A DNA stretch of 64,000 bases from Chersky-840 sp963848335 (GTDB taxonomy: Bacteria > Actinomycetota > Acidimicrobiia > Acidimicrobiales > UBA8190), in the NCBI GenBank assembly GCA_963848335.1, contig CAWKDD010000006.1, forward strand, positions 1 to 64,000, written 5' to 3'. The translations under genes and the position numbers were made by a program. Below the pieces are notes generated by a model. It ran no database searches. It was not told where the DNA came from and saw only the letters and a list, made by a program, of their open reading frames with translations. This document shows, piece after piece, positions 35,283 to 44,537 of this stretch; within the stretch, counting starts at the first letter, position 1, and every line of letters starts with the position of its first letter.

Positions 35283-36020
35283 ATGAAGACGGGCGACGCG
35301 TTCGGCCGGGCACTCGCCGACTGGATGCGTGGCGGCACGGAGCCGGAGATCTACGAGCGAGACGATGGCTTTGTCGACGTCGGCGCGGGGCCTGAGCTGT
35401 TCTTTGCCGAGGCGCGACACTGGCCCGGTGCCGAGCGTCAAGCGATGCGGTTCGCGCGCGGCCGCATCATCGACGTGGGGTGCGGTGCGGGCCGGGTGGC
35501 CCTGCACCTCCAGCAGCGGGGCCTCGACGTCGTCGGCCTCGACAGCTCACCCCTGGCGGCCCGGATCTCACGCCAACGCGGAGTGCGCAAGATCCAGTGC
35601 TCTCCCATCTCCCCACTGACCGGGAGCATGGGCTCGTTCGACTCGTTCGACACCATCGTCCTCTTCGGGAACAATTTCGGCATCTTCGGTCCGCCCCACC
35701 AGCTCCGCCGGACGCTCTCGGACTGGGCCGCCCGGAGTGCGCCCGGCACCCGGATCTTGGCCGAGAGCACCAATCCGTACTTCGGCGGCGCTCCCGCCAT
35801 GGACCGGCGCTATTACCTGCACAACACAGAGCGCGGGCGCATGCCCGGCGAGTGTCGGCTCCGGGTCCGGTACCGCGACTGGGCGACCCCCTGGTTTTCC
35901 TGGCTCTTCGTGTCCCGCAAGGAGATGCGGTCGCTCCTTCGGGGGACGGGATGGCACCAGAGCCGGATTCTGGCAACCACCCCCGATGAGCCGTACGTCG
36001 CCGTGTTGGAGAAGGACTGA
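35283..36020 (+). CDS. class I SAM-dependent methyltransferase
   Basis: 245 residues. Motif I is RIIDVGCGAGRVALHL, motif II has VVGLDSSPLAARIS with the ribose-binding Asp, and motif IV is DTIVLFGNNFGIFG. The C-terminus (WFSWLFVSRKEMRSLLRGTG) is like UbiE/TylF-relatives of unknown acceptor. It follows the propeller gene by 70 bases. No acceptor site can be named. Confidence 0.85.
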   Translation: MKTGDAFGRALADWMRGGTEPEIYERDDGFVDVGAGPELFFAEARHWPGAERQAMRFARGRIIDVGCGAGRVALHLQQRGLDVVGLDSSPLAARISRQRGVRKIQCSPISPLTGSMGSFDSFDTIVLFGNNFGIFGPPHQLRRTLSDWAARSAPGTRILAESTNPYFGGAPAMDRRYYLHNTERGRMPGECRLRVRYRDWATPWFSWLFVSRKEMRSLLRGTGWHQSRILATTPDEPYVAVLEKD

Positions 36021-36029
36021 TACCGCGAG

Positions 36030-36782
36030 TCAGGCCAGTCCGCGTGACTCCTCCACCCGGTGCTTCCACACGACGGCCAGGGCGAGGAGCACGGCGTAGG
36101 CCACCAGCACGAGCACGTCCTCCACACCGAACCCCTGGTGATCCAAGAGCGCCAGTCCGAGCGAGGCCTGATGGAAGCTGGGAAGGATTCTGGCCGCTGT
36201 CTGCAGCGACGGAGCCATGTGGCTCACGGGATTGAAGAGGCCACCGAAGTAGCCGAGGACGAACATGAGCGCCGTCACGACCGGATATGCGGTCTCGGCG
36301 GTCACCATGAACCCCACGAAGATCCCGAGTATGGCGAAGGGGATGGCGGACACCCACAGCAAGGCGGTGAGCTCTATCCAGCTCGCCACACCGAGGTTCA
36401 CTCCTCCGAATGCCATGCCCACCAGTTCCACCAGGGCCACAACGGGGAGCACCACCACCATGGTGGCCGTCACCTTGGTCGCCACATACGACCAAGCGGG
36501 GATCGGGGTGACGCGCAGCTGACGCGCCCAGCCCGAGGACCTCTCCAGCGACAAGCGACTCCCCCCGGCGTTGAGCGCGGCGACCAGGGCCCCGAACGAG
36601 CACATCGACACCATGAGGTAGACGCGCCAGGTCACCGCCCCGTCCACGACCTTCCCCGGGCTCTGGTCGTGGAGGAACAGCATGTAGAAGATGACCGGGA
36701 AGCCCACGGTGATGGCCAGGTATTTCCAGCTGCGCAGGAGTCGCGCCACCTCGAAGCGCTCGAACGCCAGCAGTGCTCTCAC
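36030..36782 (-). CDS. ABC-2 type transporter permease
   Basis: 250 residues from GTG 36782, overlapping the ATPase stop (GTGA); a longer frame to 36815 is less likely. Six hydrophobic segments: one near the N-terminus (AITVGFPVIFYMLFLHD), then YLMVSMCSFGALVAAL, TATMVVVLPVVALVELV, LLWVSAIPFAILGIFVGFM, TALMFVLGYFGGLF and ALLAFVVVWKH-like at the end. The layout is that of DrrB-type exporters. It forms one transporter with the preceding ATPase, probably drug or lipid export. It converges on the methyltransferase with a ten-base gap. Confidence 0.87.
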   Translation of the reverse strand: MRALLAFERFEVARLLRSWKYLAITVGFPVIFYMLFLHDQSPGKVVDGAVTWRVYLMVSMCSFGALVAALNAGGSRLSLERSSGWARQLRVTPIPAWSYVATKVTATMVVVLPVVALVELVGMAFGGVNLGVASWIELTALLWVSAIPFAILGIFVGFMVTAETAYPVVTALMFVLGYFGGLFNPVSHMAPSLQTAARILPSFHQASLGLALLDHQGFGVEDVLVLVAYAVLLALAVVWKHRVEESRGLA

Positions 36783-37792
36783 GGTGCCCGCCGATGGCCC
36801 GGTGCCGTGTCGCACTCGGTGAGCGCGACGAACGCCTCCTCGAGGCCGGCGCCGGTCACCTCGAGTCCGGTGAAGACGACGTGGCTCTGCACCAGGGCCC
36901 TGATGGTGGCGTCGGCATCCAACGAGTTGATGGTGACCCCCGTGCCGCGCACCGTGACGTCGGTGACCCCCTCCAGCCGGTCGAGCAGTTGCTCGTCGGG
37001 GTCCTGGGCCACGAAGCGCACCTGTCTGGTGGCCACAGCCGCCTTGAGCGTCGCCCCGGGACCATTCGCCACCACCCGGCCGCGGTTGACGACGACCACC
37101 CGGTCGGCGACCTGGTCCGCCTCCTGAAGATGGTGCGTGGCGAACACGATGGTCCGTCCCTCCTCGCCGAACTGGCGCATCATGCGCCAGAACGAGCGGC
37201 GGCTCTCCACGTCCATGGCTGCGGTGGGCTCGTCCAGGAAGACGAGCTCGGGATCACCGGCGATGGCCACGGCGAAGCGCACCTGCTGCGCCTGTCCACC
37301 CGACAGGCGGTGGGTCGGGCGACCCAAGAGGGCGCCGATCCCGGCGCGCTCCACTGTGAGCTCGAAAGGCGCCGGCCGGCGGTACAGGCGGCGCACCAGC
37401 TGCAGGGCGCTGCCGACCTTGACACCCGACGGCAACCCGCTGCCCGAACCCGTCTGCAGCATCGCTCCCACCCGGCCCTCGGCCACGGCCTGGTGGGGGC
37501 TCGTCCCCAGCACCTCGACGGTGCCCGCGTGGGGTCGCAGGAGTCCCAGGAGCAGTGAGATGGTGGTCGACTTCCCCGCACCGTTGGGCCCGAGCAGGGC
37601 GACGGTCTCACCCTGGGCCACCTCCAGGTCGAGATGGTCCAGCGCGACGTGATCCCCATAGCGACGCACCACCCCGTCGAAGCGCAGGGCCGGATCCCCA
37701 CCCGCGACCTCGCTCCGGAGCTGCACGATGCCCGACATGGGTCGGGCGCGCGTCGCGTCCTCGATGCGGTGTGTCTCGCTGAGACCGACCAT
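36779..37792 (-). CDS. ABC-2 exporter ATP-binding protein
   Basis: 337 residues from ATG 37792, six bases after the hydrolase stop; ATG 37738 is an alternative. Walker A LLGPNGAGKSTTISL, signature HRLSGGQAQQVRFA, Walker B ELVFLDEPTAAMD, switch His in IVFATHHLQEAD. The C-terminal 90 residues (DRLEGVTDVTVRGTGVTI) form a DrrA-like regulatory tail. It pairs with the permease just downstream for drug or metabolite export. All catalytic residues are intact. Confidence 0.9.
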   Translation of the reverse strand: MVGLSETHRIEDATRARPMSGIVQLRSEVAGGDPALRFDGVVRRYGDHVALDHLDLEVAQGETVALLGPNGAGKSTTISLLLGLLRPHAGTVEVLGTSPHQAVAEGRVGAMLQTGSGSGLPSGVKVGSALQLVRRLYRRPAPFELTVERAGIGALLGRPTHRLSGGQAQQVRFAVAIAGDPELVFLDEPTAAMDVESRRSFWRMMRQFGEEGRTIVFATHHLQEADQVADRVVVVNRGRVVANGPGATLKAAVATRQVRFVAQDPDEQLLDRLEGVTDVTVRGTGVTINSLDADATIRALVQSHVVFTGLEVTGAGLEEAFVALTECDTAPGHRRAP

Positions 37793-37798
37793 CGGGCC

Positions 37799-38752
37799 CT
37801 ACTCCGACAGAACGGGCGTCGACTTCCGCCCCACGCGCGCCCGGGACCGCTCATGCCTGAGCATCAGCTTGCGAAGTTCATCGGGTTCCAACAAGCTCGG
37901 CTTGGTGCTCCGGATGAATTCGGACACGATCTCCGCGAAACGGGCGGGTTCCTCGACATGGGGAAAGTGCCCGGCACCCTCCATGATCTCGAGTCGGCTC
38001 CCCTCGATGGCATCGTGCGCGGCGTAGGCGTGGCTGACCGGGATGATCCTGTCCTTGTCGCCCCAGATGATGAGGGTGGGCATCCGGGCCGCGAGATACA
38101 GCCGGTCTACGGCGCTCACCGACTGCCCGCCCGGGTCGATGACGCCGCGCACGGTGCGAACGAACGCCATGCGGGTCTCCGATGTCGTCAACGATGCATA
38201 CGCCCGCCACATCTCGACACCCCGTGGCCAGCGGATCTTGCGCCGGTCGAGACACTCGATCACCTCACCCCCCCACCGGGACGCGAACGGGGGGAACAGG
38301 ACCGGCAGCACCAGCTCCACCCCGGGCACGGCCAGGAGCCGTAGCAACCAACTCACCTCTCGCCCCAACCCCCCACTCCCGACCAGCACCAGCCGTTCGC
38401 ACTGCTCGGGGTACTGATAGGCGAGCTGCATGGCGACGCCGCCTCCGAACGATTGGCCGACGACCGTGGCACGCTCGATCTCGAGAATGGTCAGCAGGTC
38501 GCGCAGCCCACTGGCCTGCGCTCCCAGGGAATAGTCGCTGGGAGGCTTGTCCGATGCCCCATGGCCGGTCAAATCGGGGGCGACGACCGTGTGGTGGCGG
38601 GCAAGCAACGGGAGCACGTGCTCCCACGTCTGGGAACTCCCGGCGATGCCGTGGATGAGGAGGACCGCAGGGCCTTTGCCGGCCCGGCGATAGGCCACGT
38701 CATGTCCGTGGATCCCGACGTGCTGGAGCTCTAGGCCCGGGGCATTCCCCAT
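37799..38752 (-). CDS. alpha/beta-hydrolase
   Basis: 317 residues from ATG 38752. Oxyanion region LLIHGIAGSSQTW, nucleophile elbow VVGQSFGGGVAMQLA (G-x-S-x-G), acidic residue in IIWGDKDRIIP and the His in EGAGHFPHVEEP, so the triad is complete. A cap domain of helices lies between. It leads into the ABC exporter with six bases between stop and start, so the three genes are one operon; the hydrolase may act on the exported compound or on a lipid ester. The C-terminal 35 residues are basic. Confidence 0.9.
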   Translation of the reverse strand: MGNAPGLELQHVGIHGHDVAYRRAGKGPAVLLIHGIAGSSQTWEHVLPLLARHHTVVAPDLTGHGASDKPPSDYSLGAQASGLRDLLTILEIERATVVGQSFGGGVAMQLAYQYPEQCERLVLVGSGGLGREVSWLLRLLAVPGVELVLPVLFPPFASRWGGEVIECLDRRKIRWPRGVEMWRAYASLTTSETRMAFVRTVRGVIDPGGQSVSAVDRLYLAARMPTLIIWGDKDRIIPVSHAYAAHDAIEGSRLEIMEGAGHFPHVEEPARFAEIVSEFIRSTKPSLLEPDELRKLMLRHERSRARVGRKSTPVLSE

Positions 38753-38857
38753 ACTTCGAAGGTGCCACCGTGCCCCGGACTCCGAAAGAGCCGATAGACC
38801 TCTTTTCCCGAAGACCTCGATGCGGCGGGACCACTGCGGGCGAGATACGGTCAGGGC

Positions 38858-39238
38858 GTGAGGCCCGACGAGAGCGGTGACGACGAGGTCAGAGAGGCGA
38901 CGGCTGCCGCCGAGCAGGTGATGGTCCCCCAATCGGTCCCGGTGAACGCCTACGAGGCACCCGAGGCGCTGGTGGTCGTGGCGCCGTTCCCGGCGGTGAC
39001 ACCCGACGACGTGACCATCGAGGTGCGCCCGGGTGTGCTTCGGATCTCGGCCCGCCTGCGCAGCGCGGCCCCGAGGCAGTACCTGGTCCGTGAGTGGGAA
39101 TACGGGGGATACGAGCGGGAGATCGACGTTCCCGACGGGTACGGCAGTGGTCTCGAGGCGAAGCTCACCAACGGGCAACTGGTCGTCAGGGTCCTCAAGG
39201 GGCCCCTGACCCAACCGCTGTCGCTGCACCCCAGCTAA
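38858..39238 (+). CDS. Hsp20/alpha-crystallin family protein
   Basis: 126 residues from GTG 38858. After a 25-residue acidic lead, an alpha-crystallin domain follows: PVNAYEAPEALVVVAPFPAV, DDVTIEVRPGVLRISARLR, then YGGYEREIDVPDGYGSGLEA and NGQLVVRVLKGP. The G-x-L (GVLRI and NGQLVV) strand pattern of small heat-shock proteins is present, but the C-terminal I-x-I/V anchor is missing (ends SLHPS), so it may oligomerise differently. It is a chaperone that holds unfolded proteins. It is divergent from the hydrolase-exporter operon. Confidence 0.82.
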   Translation: MRPDESGDDEVREATAAAEQVMVPQSVPVNAYEAPEALVVVAPFPAVTPDDVTIEVRPGVLRISARLRSAAPRQYLVREWEYGGYEREIDVPDGYGSGLEAKLTNGQLVVRVLKGPLTQPLSLHPS

Positions 39239-39287
39239 ATCGGGGCACCGCCGACTCGGACCCTCCGCTCGTCCCAGGGCGGTGTGA

Positions 39288-39455
39288 TCACCCGGGCCCC
39301 GGGCTCGGCTGGTCGTCGCCCCACGTCCGGAACGGATCGGGAGGACTCATCTGGGCGCGGGCGGGCGATTCGCTCACCAAGAGCACCCAGATGTCGCCGT
39401 AGAGAACGGCATCGAGCAACGCCGCACCCCCCGACGGTTCCCTGGAAAACGGCAT
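39288..39455 (-). CDS. 55-residue protein of unknown function
   Basis: Starts at ATG 39455 with GGAGGG four bases before it, a strong signal for a real gene. The protein has a hydrophobic stretch AALLDAVLYGDIWVLLVSE and a polar Pro-rich tail. It follows the next small gene by 27 bases on the same strand. The hydrophobic part is short of a full membrane helix. Not recognised. Confidence 0.5.
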   Translation of the reverse strand: MPFSREPSGGAALLDAVLYGDIWVLLVSESPARAQMSPPDPFRTWGDDQPSPGPG

Positions 39456-39482
39456 GGCACCCTCCACCCGACTTGGCGCTCG

Positions 39483-39707
39483 TCAACCTGACGCGAGCAC
39501 ACGCTGGGGCTCGGTCGCGTCGTGGGGGCCGCTCCAGCCACCCAGAGCGACGAGGGCATTGTGCACGGCACGCCTGGCCTCGAGCAGCTCCATCGAAGGA
39601 CCTGCGGAGCTGCTCAGGCGGTCGATCGTGGTTGCGACGCCCATCAAGGCAGACCTCGCCTGAATCAGCAGATCCCCTGGGTACTCGCCCGCCGTGGATC
39701 CGGTCAT
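39483..39707 (-). CDS. 74-residue helical protein of unknown function
   Basis: ATG 39707, with GGGAGA five bases upstream. The protein reads as two amphipathic helices (LLIQARSALMGVATTIDRL and MELLEARRAVHNALVALGG) and a short tail. Probably a small helical hairpin. It appears to be in an operon with the 55-residue protein. No family recognised; it is 120 bases downstream of the sulfotransferase stop, on the same strand. Confidence 0.5.
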   Translation of the reverse strand: MTGSTAGEYPGDLLIQARSALMGVATTIDRLSSSAGPSMELLEARRAVHNALVALGGWSGPHDATEPQRVLASG

Positions 39708-39831
39708 GTGGTCTCCCTGTGCCCGCACACAACAGCCACAGGCACGATATGCGACACCATCCAGTGCTTTGTAGGGCCCAAGGTCCCTTTGCGTCCCCGA
39801 GCACGGGAGCGCGCCACGCGCGCATCCGTGG

Positions 39832-40986
39832 TCACTCCGTGATATCGCCAGCGCCGATGGCGAATCGCTCGGTGTAGAACGCGAATCGATCTCTCACCCC
39901 TGAAGCCTCGATGCCGAACTCGTCGAGCGCATACTCGTGGCTGCCGTGAGCTCCCCGGGGGTTTTCCCTCGCCCACACCGACATGTTGTGACGGGCGGCG
40001 TCCCCGAGAACGACCCCGAGCTTCCCGTAGGCGCGCTCCACGCTGCCCACCGGATCCGTGTTCAGGTCGGCGAAGTGGATGTCGGCGAAACGCTCCTCAC
40101 CGGCACGGTGGCGGAAGGCCATGGCCCGACGCAGGGCCTCGGCCCACAGCTCGATCTGCTTCTGCCCCAGATCGAGGTCGACGCGATCGCTCACCCAGCT
40201 CCGGGTGTAGGCGATGAGACTGCACACCGATCCAAGTACCTCGGCCGGGTCGCGGTGGGTCCAGAGGAAACGGGCATCGGGATACGACTCCACCAGGGGG
40301 CCCAGCGCCAGCATGTGCACGGGGGTCTTCAGGTGCCACAGCCGAGGTGGACAGCGCCATTGCAGGAGCTGGAGCACCCGTCGGTGGAACCGGTAGGCGG
40401 GCGTCATGTCGCAGTCCATGACCCAGTCCGTGTAACGCGGGACGTGGGCCATACCGTCGAAATGGGCGGTGCGGAATTCCATCCCCAGCAGGTCCTGGCA
40501 CTCGGTGGCGCCGGTCGCGGTCTGGAAGTACATCGATCTCATCCGCGGAAAGGCTTCGTACATGGCCGCCAGGCCCCGGGCGCTCTCCTCGATGCGGGGG
40601 TCGGTGTGCTCGGTCGCCGACTCCGGCGGTGGCACCGGATCGGTCGACTCCCACAACCGCAGCGAGCGGATCTGGGGGTCCGACGACACGAGTTGGCTCA
40701 GCGCCGTCGTCCCTGTCCGGGGAAGCCCGATGATGACCAGCGGGCCCCCGACGACCTCCTCCGCCACAGCGGGGTGCCGGCGGTGGACGTCCTCGATGCG
40801 CAGGCGGTTGGCCAACAGCATCCTGAGGCGCATCCGGAGGATCTCCTCCCCGAGCTCGGTGAGCTGGGCCTCTGCCGCCAGGGATTCGGTGAGCACGTCG
40901 AGCCCTTCCCGGAATCCTTCATCGCCGAAGTCTCCGAGCCCGGTCTGTTCCGTGGCATCGTCGACGAGATCGGGGGCCCGCAACAT
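39832..40986 (-). CDS. sulfotransferase family protein
   Basis: 384 residues from ATG 40986, which shares a base with the SDR stop (TGATG). The 5'-phosphosulfate loop is VIIGLPRTGTTALSQL; the 3'-phosphate region is WTHRDPAEVLGSVCSL. The length and layout match the Sulfotransfer_3 type common in actinobacteria. It would move sulfate from PAPS to a hydroxyl of a lipid, sterol or secondary metabolite, though many such proteins are untested. The operon with an SDR and a DUF1214 protein suggests modification of a hydroxylated lipid or steroid. Confidence 0.88.
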   Translation of the reverse strand: MLRAPDLVDDATEQTGLGDFGDEGFREGLDVLTESLAAEAQLTELGEEILRMRLRMLLANRLRIEDVHRRHPAVAEEVVGGPLVIIGLPRTGTTALSQLVSSDPQIRSLRLWESTDPVPPPESATEHTDPRIEESARGLAAMYEAFPRMRSMYFQTATGATECQDLLGMEFRTAHFDGMAHVPRYTDWVMDCDMTPAYRFHRRVLQLLQWRCPPRLWHLKTPVHMLALGPLVESYPDARFLWTHRDPAEVLGSVCSLIAYTRSWVSDRVDLDLGQKQIELWAEALRRAMAFRHRAGEERFADIHFADLNTDPVGSVERAYGKLGVVLGDAARHNMSVWARENPRGAHGSHEYALDEFGIEASGVRDRFAFYTERFAIGAGDITE

Positions 40987-41789
40987 CACACGAAGTCCGA
41001 CCCGCCGTCCACGTTGACGTTGGCGCCGGTGACGTAGCCGTTGCGCCGGGAGGCGAGGAACGCCACCACCACGGCCACCTCTTCGGGCAAACCGGCCCGA
41101 CCGAGGTCGGCGGGTTGGTGAAAGACCTCGTCGATCCACCGCATCACGTCGTGGGGGTCCGACGCGTCGAGGCCCCGTTCGTCGAACACCCCTCGGAGCG
41201 CCTCGGTGAAGCTGGCGGTGACGACGGTCCCCGGGCTCACGGTGTTCACGAGGATGCCTTCGGGGGCGAGGGAGCGAGCCAGGTTCTTCGACACGCTCGT
41301 CAAGGCGGCTTTGGACGCGGTGTACGCGGGCAGGATCGGGCTCTGACGCTGGGTCGAGTGCGCGGAGAGGTTGACGATCCTGGCCCAAGGCGCCCGTCGC
41401 ATCAACGGTAGGGCGGCCCGCACGCAGCGGACGGCCCCCAGCGTCCCGAGCTGGTACGCCGTCAGCCAGTCGGCGTCGCTCAGCTGTTCGAACCGACCCG
41501 CTGCGGGCCCCACGGTGTTCACCAACACGTTCAGCGCCCCCCAGTGCGCCTCGACCTCTGCCAACGCGGCGCGGACCGAGTCGTCGTCCGCCACGTCGGC
41601 CTGGAGCCCGAGGGCCTGGGGACTGCCCAGTTGCTCGAGATGGGTCACGGTGTCGTCGAGCGGGGCACGCCCCCGGGCGAGCACCGCCACTCGTGCACCC
41701 TCAGCTGCAAGGCACTCGGCCACCGCTCGTCCCATCCCCTTCGTGCCACCCGTCACCACGGCGGTGGCTTCAGAGAATCCCAGGTCCAT
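40986..41789 (-). CDS. short-chain dehydrogenase/reductase
   Basis: 267 residues. Cofactor motif VVTGGTKGMGRAVAECL, an Arg-x-Arg after strand 2 (VLARGRAP) that suggests NADP(H), the NTVG variant of NNAG, and the catalytic set Ser (VNLSAHS) with YTASKAAL. The end is the typical GANVNVDGGSDFV. It is a classical SDR acting on an alcohol or ketone. It is translationally coupled to the sulfotransferase and 60 bases after the DUF1214 gene. Confidence 0.93.
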   Translation of the reverse strand: MDLGFSEATAVVTGGTKGMGRAVAECLAAEGARVAVLARGRAPLDDTVTHLEQLGSPQALGLQADVADDDSVRAALAEVEAHWGALNVLVNTVGPAAGRFEQLSDADWLTAYQLGTLGAVRCVRAALPLMRRAPWARIVNLSAHSTQRQSPILPAYTASKAALTSVSKNLARSLAPEGILVNTVSPGTVVTASFTEALRGVFDERGLDASDPHDVMRWIDEVFHQPADLGRAGLPEEVAVVVAFLASRRNGYVTGANVNVDGGSDFV

Positions 41790-41849
41790 GCGTGCTCCTG
41801 TCTCGCGCGCTCAATGTTTCTCCGACGCGGTCTTGTCCTCGGACCCGTC

Positions 41850-43094
41850 TCAACGTGGGAATCGCCGCCGCACCGCGGCGCGCCGCCGGGCGACGATGGC
41901 GCCGCGTTCCTCCACGTCCACACGCGCCGTCCGAGCCGGAAGGGCCGCGGTGAGGTCGTCGACGGACACGACGCGGGTGGTCGGCACGGGGGCACTCGAT
42001 GCCCGGAGCCAGCGGAAGATCACCGGGCCGAGGCGTTGACCGGCGGTGTCGAGCCAGTTGGCGACGCCTGGGTCGGAATGGGCCACCACCGCTCGGAACA
42101 CGCCGTCGTCATCGATGACGGCCTGATGACCGTTGAGACTCGACTGCCGGTTGGCGTAGTCGATGGTTTCCCACCAGTGATTGCCGAGGGATACGCTCCA
42201 GTACAACGCGTCGGGAGGGCTCACCTCGATGACGAGCGCCTGGTCCTCGCCGAGCTCCCACGATCCCCACACGCTCACGTTCTCGGCCGCCGCTCCCATC
42301 GATGTGAGGGCGGCGGGCTGGCGGAAGACGTTGATCCCCTGGGCGCGCCCGCCATCTTCGACGTCCAGCCAGAATGCGATGCTCGCCTCGAGGAACCTCC
42401 CGATGGCCGTCAACTGCCGCCCCACCCCCGCCGGTGACAGAGGCTCCGGGTCGGGCCACATCGGCCCGGGTTCGAGGCATTCGATGTGGAGTCGGGCGGG
42501 CTCCTCGGAGTCCCAGTCGTAGAAGAATTGCCTGACGACGAGAGTCGATGTCCGTGGGGACAGGGCCATCCAATTCCCGGCATGCTCCCTCGCCGACAGC
42601 ATGATCTCGAAGGACCCGTCGGCGGCGATGTCGAGGTCGTCGGCTACGACGTTGACCGAGCTCTCGATACCCGACATCACCTGGAATCCGAGGTAACGGG
42701 CTGTTCCCCGCTTTCCGCGCACCAGATAGGTGGCATCGCCGCGCAGGGCGGCCCCGGTGTACGCGGCGTCCGGACAGTCCATTCCCCACTTGAGGACGGC
42801 GTCCACGTTGGCGGGGGCGAAGAAGGGGTCATAGGGGTTGGAGGGTCGCAGCGCCTCGTCGACGGCGAGGCCCAGGAGCACGAGCAGGTGGCGGTATCCC
42901 GCGGCGCGATCCACAGGGGAGGTGGGCGCACGTGCCGAAGCCACCAGGGCGGCGGCGCGGCGCAGTCCGTCGAGCAGGTCCCCGAAGGCGGCCCCCGAAA
43001 GCAGGTCGCTGTCTTGCCCCGCGCCCTTGCGGTACGCGGATCCCACCGTGGCCGGGAACCAATCCCAGGCTCCCCCGTCTTCCGGTGCAGCCAT
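41850..43094 (-). CDS. DUF1214-domain protein
   Basis: 414 residues. The N-terminal part is helical (FGDLLDGLRRAAALVASARA). The middle has the first half of the family (YLVRGKRGTARYLGFQVMSG) and the C-terminal third the DUF1214 sandwich (DALYWSVSLGNHWWETIDYAN, later GVFRAVVAHSDPGVANWLDT). These proteins are common beside steroid or lipid genes in actinobacteria but have no proven activity. It heads a three-gene operon with the SDR and sulfotransferase. Confidence 0.82.
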   Translation of the reverse strand: MAAPEDGGAWDWFPATVGSAYRKGAGQDSDLLSGAAFGDLLDGLRRAAALVASARAPTSPVDRAAGYRHLLVLLGLAVDEALRPSNPYDPFFAPANVDAVLKWGMDCPDAAYTGAALRGDATYLVRGKRGTARYLGFQVMSGIESSVNVVADDLDIAADGSFEIMLSAREHAGNWMALSPRTSTLVVRQFFYDWDSEEPARLHIECLEPGPMWPDPEPLSPAGVGRQLTAIGRFLEASIAFWLDVEDGGRAQGINVFRQPAALTSMGAAAENVSVWGSWELGEDQALVIEVSPPDALYWSVSLGNHWWETIDYANRQSSLNGHQAVIDDDGVFRAVVAHSDPGVANWLDTAGQRLGPVIFRWLRASSAPVPTTRVVSVDDLTAALPARTARVDVEERGAIVARRRAAVRRRFPR

Positions 43095-43313
43095 CCGTCC
43101 CCCTCGGTCGGGCCGGACTGTACCCGCGGTCGCGCGTCCCTGGCGCCTGGGAATCCTCTGGGAGAGAAGTGACAGACGTGGTTGGAGTTATCAATGGTGA
43201 CCCGGGTTGCGGGCCGTACGACGCCGTCGAGTGACCAGGTGGCGCCCGGTCGGCGCCCGGCCGATCCACGTAACATGCCGATCTTGCGTCGCACCACTGA
43301 TTCTTCCCTGTAG

Positions 43314-44531
43314 ATGGCGGCACTGAGCGCCCGAGTCCTCCTCACCGTCGGAATCGTGATCGGCGGGGTCCTGATGGACCCCGCCACCGCCGGCGCGGAC
43401 CCGAACCCTCCGACCCCCTCTCCCGGCGCCACCTCGTCCTCGGTTCCGGCCGCCATCGGCAACGGCACGCCCTCGACCTCTTCCACCGCAACCCCCTCGA
43501 CCACGACCACGCCGTCGACGACCACGACCACGACGGGCCCCGTGCCCGTCACCCTGACCCCGGCTCAGGTGCAGCAGATGTCCACGCTCCAGCAACAGAT
43601 CACCCAGACCGGGGCTTTGCTGGACCAGTTGGCCGAGACGTACGAGACCGACTCCACCCAGCTCCAAACCCTGCAGCAGCAGGAAGCGACGACCCGATCC
43701 CACATCGAGGTGATGCGGCAGAAGCTCGCGGCGGCCCGTCTGCGCCTGCGTGCCGATGCCCTGATCGCCTACATGGGTGATGTCCCGCTCACCCAGGGCA
43801 CCACGTTGACCCTGTCGCACTCCAACGGAGCCGAGCTCACCAACGAGTACGAGCAGGTCTCCATGGCCAACATGTCCGCCGTGGCTTCGACCTACGAGGC
43901 TGACGCCCACGCGCTGTCCGATGCCGAGGCCACGCTGGTGGGAACCGAGAGCCGGGTCCGGGCCGAGCTCACCCAGATCGACAGCGCCCGTCAGGCGGCC
44001 GTGGCGGCGGCATCCACCCAACAGGCGTCCCTGGCCGCGGTGAGCGGAGCGAGCGACACCTCGGGTCCGGCCTACGCCGCCGCCCAGTCCGCCGGCCGCA
44101 CCGCGGTGGTAGCGGATCGAAGCGCCACCCCTGTTCCGCCCGCGCTCGCCACTGCCATCTGGGCGGCGGCGTCCCAGGTCGGTGTGCCCTACGTCTGGGG
44201 AGGCGAGACGCCCTTGCCAGGACCCGGCTCGGGCTTCGACTGCTCGGGTCTCGTGCAATGGGCCTACGGCCAAGCCGGAATCTCGCTCCCGCGCACGGCC
44301 GAGGAACAGTACGAGGCCACGACTCCCGTCGCCCTCGATCAGATCCAACCCGGAGACCTGGCCTTCTTCAGCGACGGGACCAACTCGGTCCAGCACGTCG
44401 CCATCTATGTCGGTACCGGGATCGTGCTCCAGGCCCCGAGCACGGGGTCAGTCGTCAGCTACGCGCCCCTGTGGACGAGCGATCTCGTGGGCTTCGGCGT
44501 TCCCACGGTGTCCTCGGTCCCCTCGAGCTGA
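43314..44531 (+). CDS. NlpC/P60 peptidoglycan endopeptidase with coiled coil
   Basis: 405 residues. A signal peptide (RVLLTVGIVIGGVLMDPATAGA), a Pro/Ser/Thr-rich linker (to about 75), a long coiled coil (80-240; QMSTLQQQITQTGALLDQL), then NlpC/P60 from about 275: the Cys310 nucleophile in GSGFDCSGLVQWAYG, His361 in SVQHVAIYVG and the third polar residue in VLQAPSTGS. This is RipA-like, a cell-wall cleaving enzyme probably held inactive by the coil until cell separation. It precedes alpha-mannosidase by six bases. Confidence 0.93.
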   Translation: MAALSARVLLTVGIVIGGVLMDPATAGADPNPPTPSPGATSSSVPAAIGNGTPSTSSTATPSTTTTPSTTTTTTGPVPVTLTPAQVQQMSTLQQQITQTGALLDQLAETYETDSTQLQTLQQQEATTRSHIEVMRQKLAAARLRLRADALIAYMGDVPLTQGTTLTLSHSNGAELTNEYEQVSMANMSAVASTYEADAHALSDAEATLVGTESRVRAELTQIDSARQAAVAAASTQQASLAAVSGASDTSGPAYAAAQSAGRTAVVADRSATPVPPALATAIWAAASQVGVPYVWGGETPLPGPGSGFDCSGLVQWAYGQAGISLPRTAEEQYEATTPVALDQIQPGDLAFFSDGTNSVQHVAIYVGTGIVLQAPSTGSVVSYAPLWTSDLVGFGVPTVSSVPSS

Positions 44532-44537
44532 ACGACG

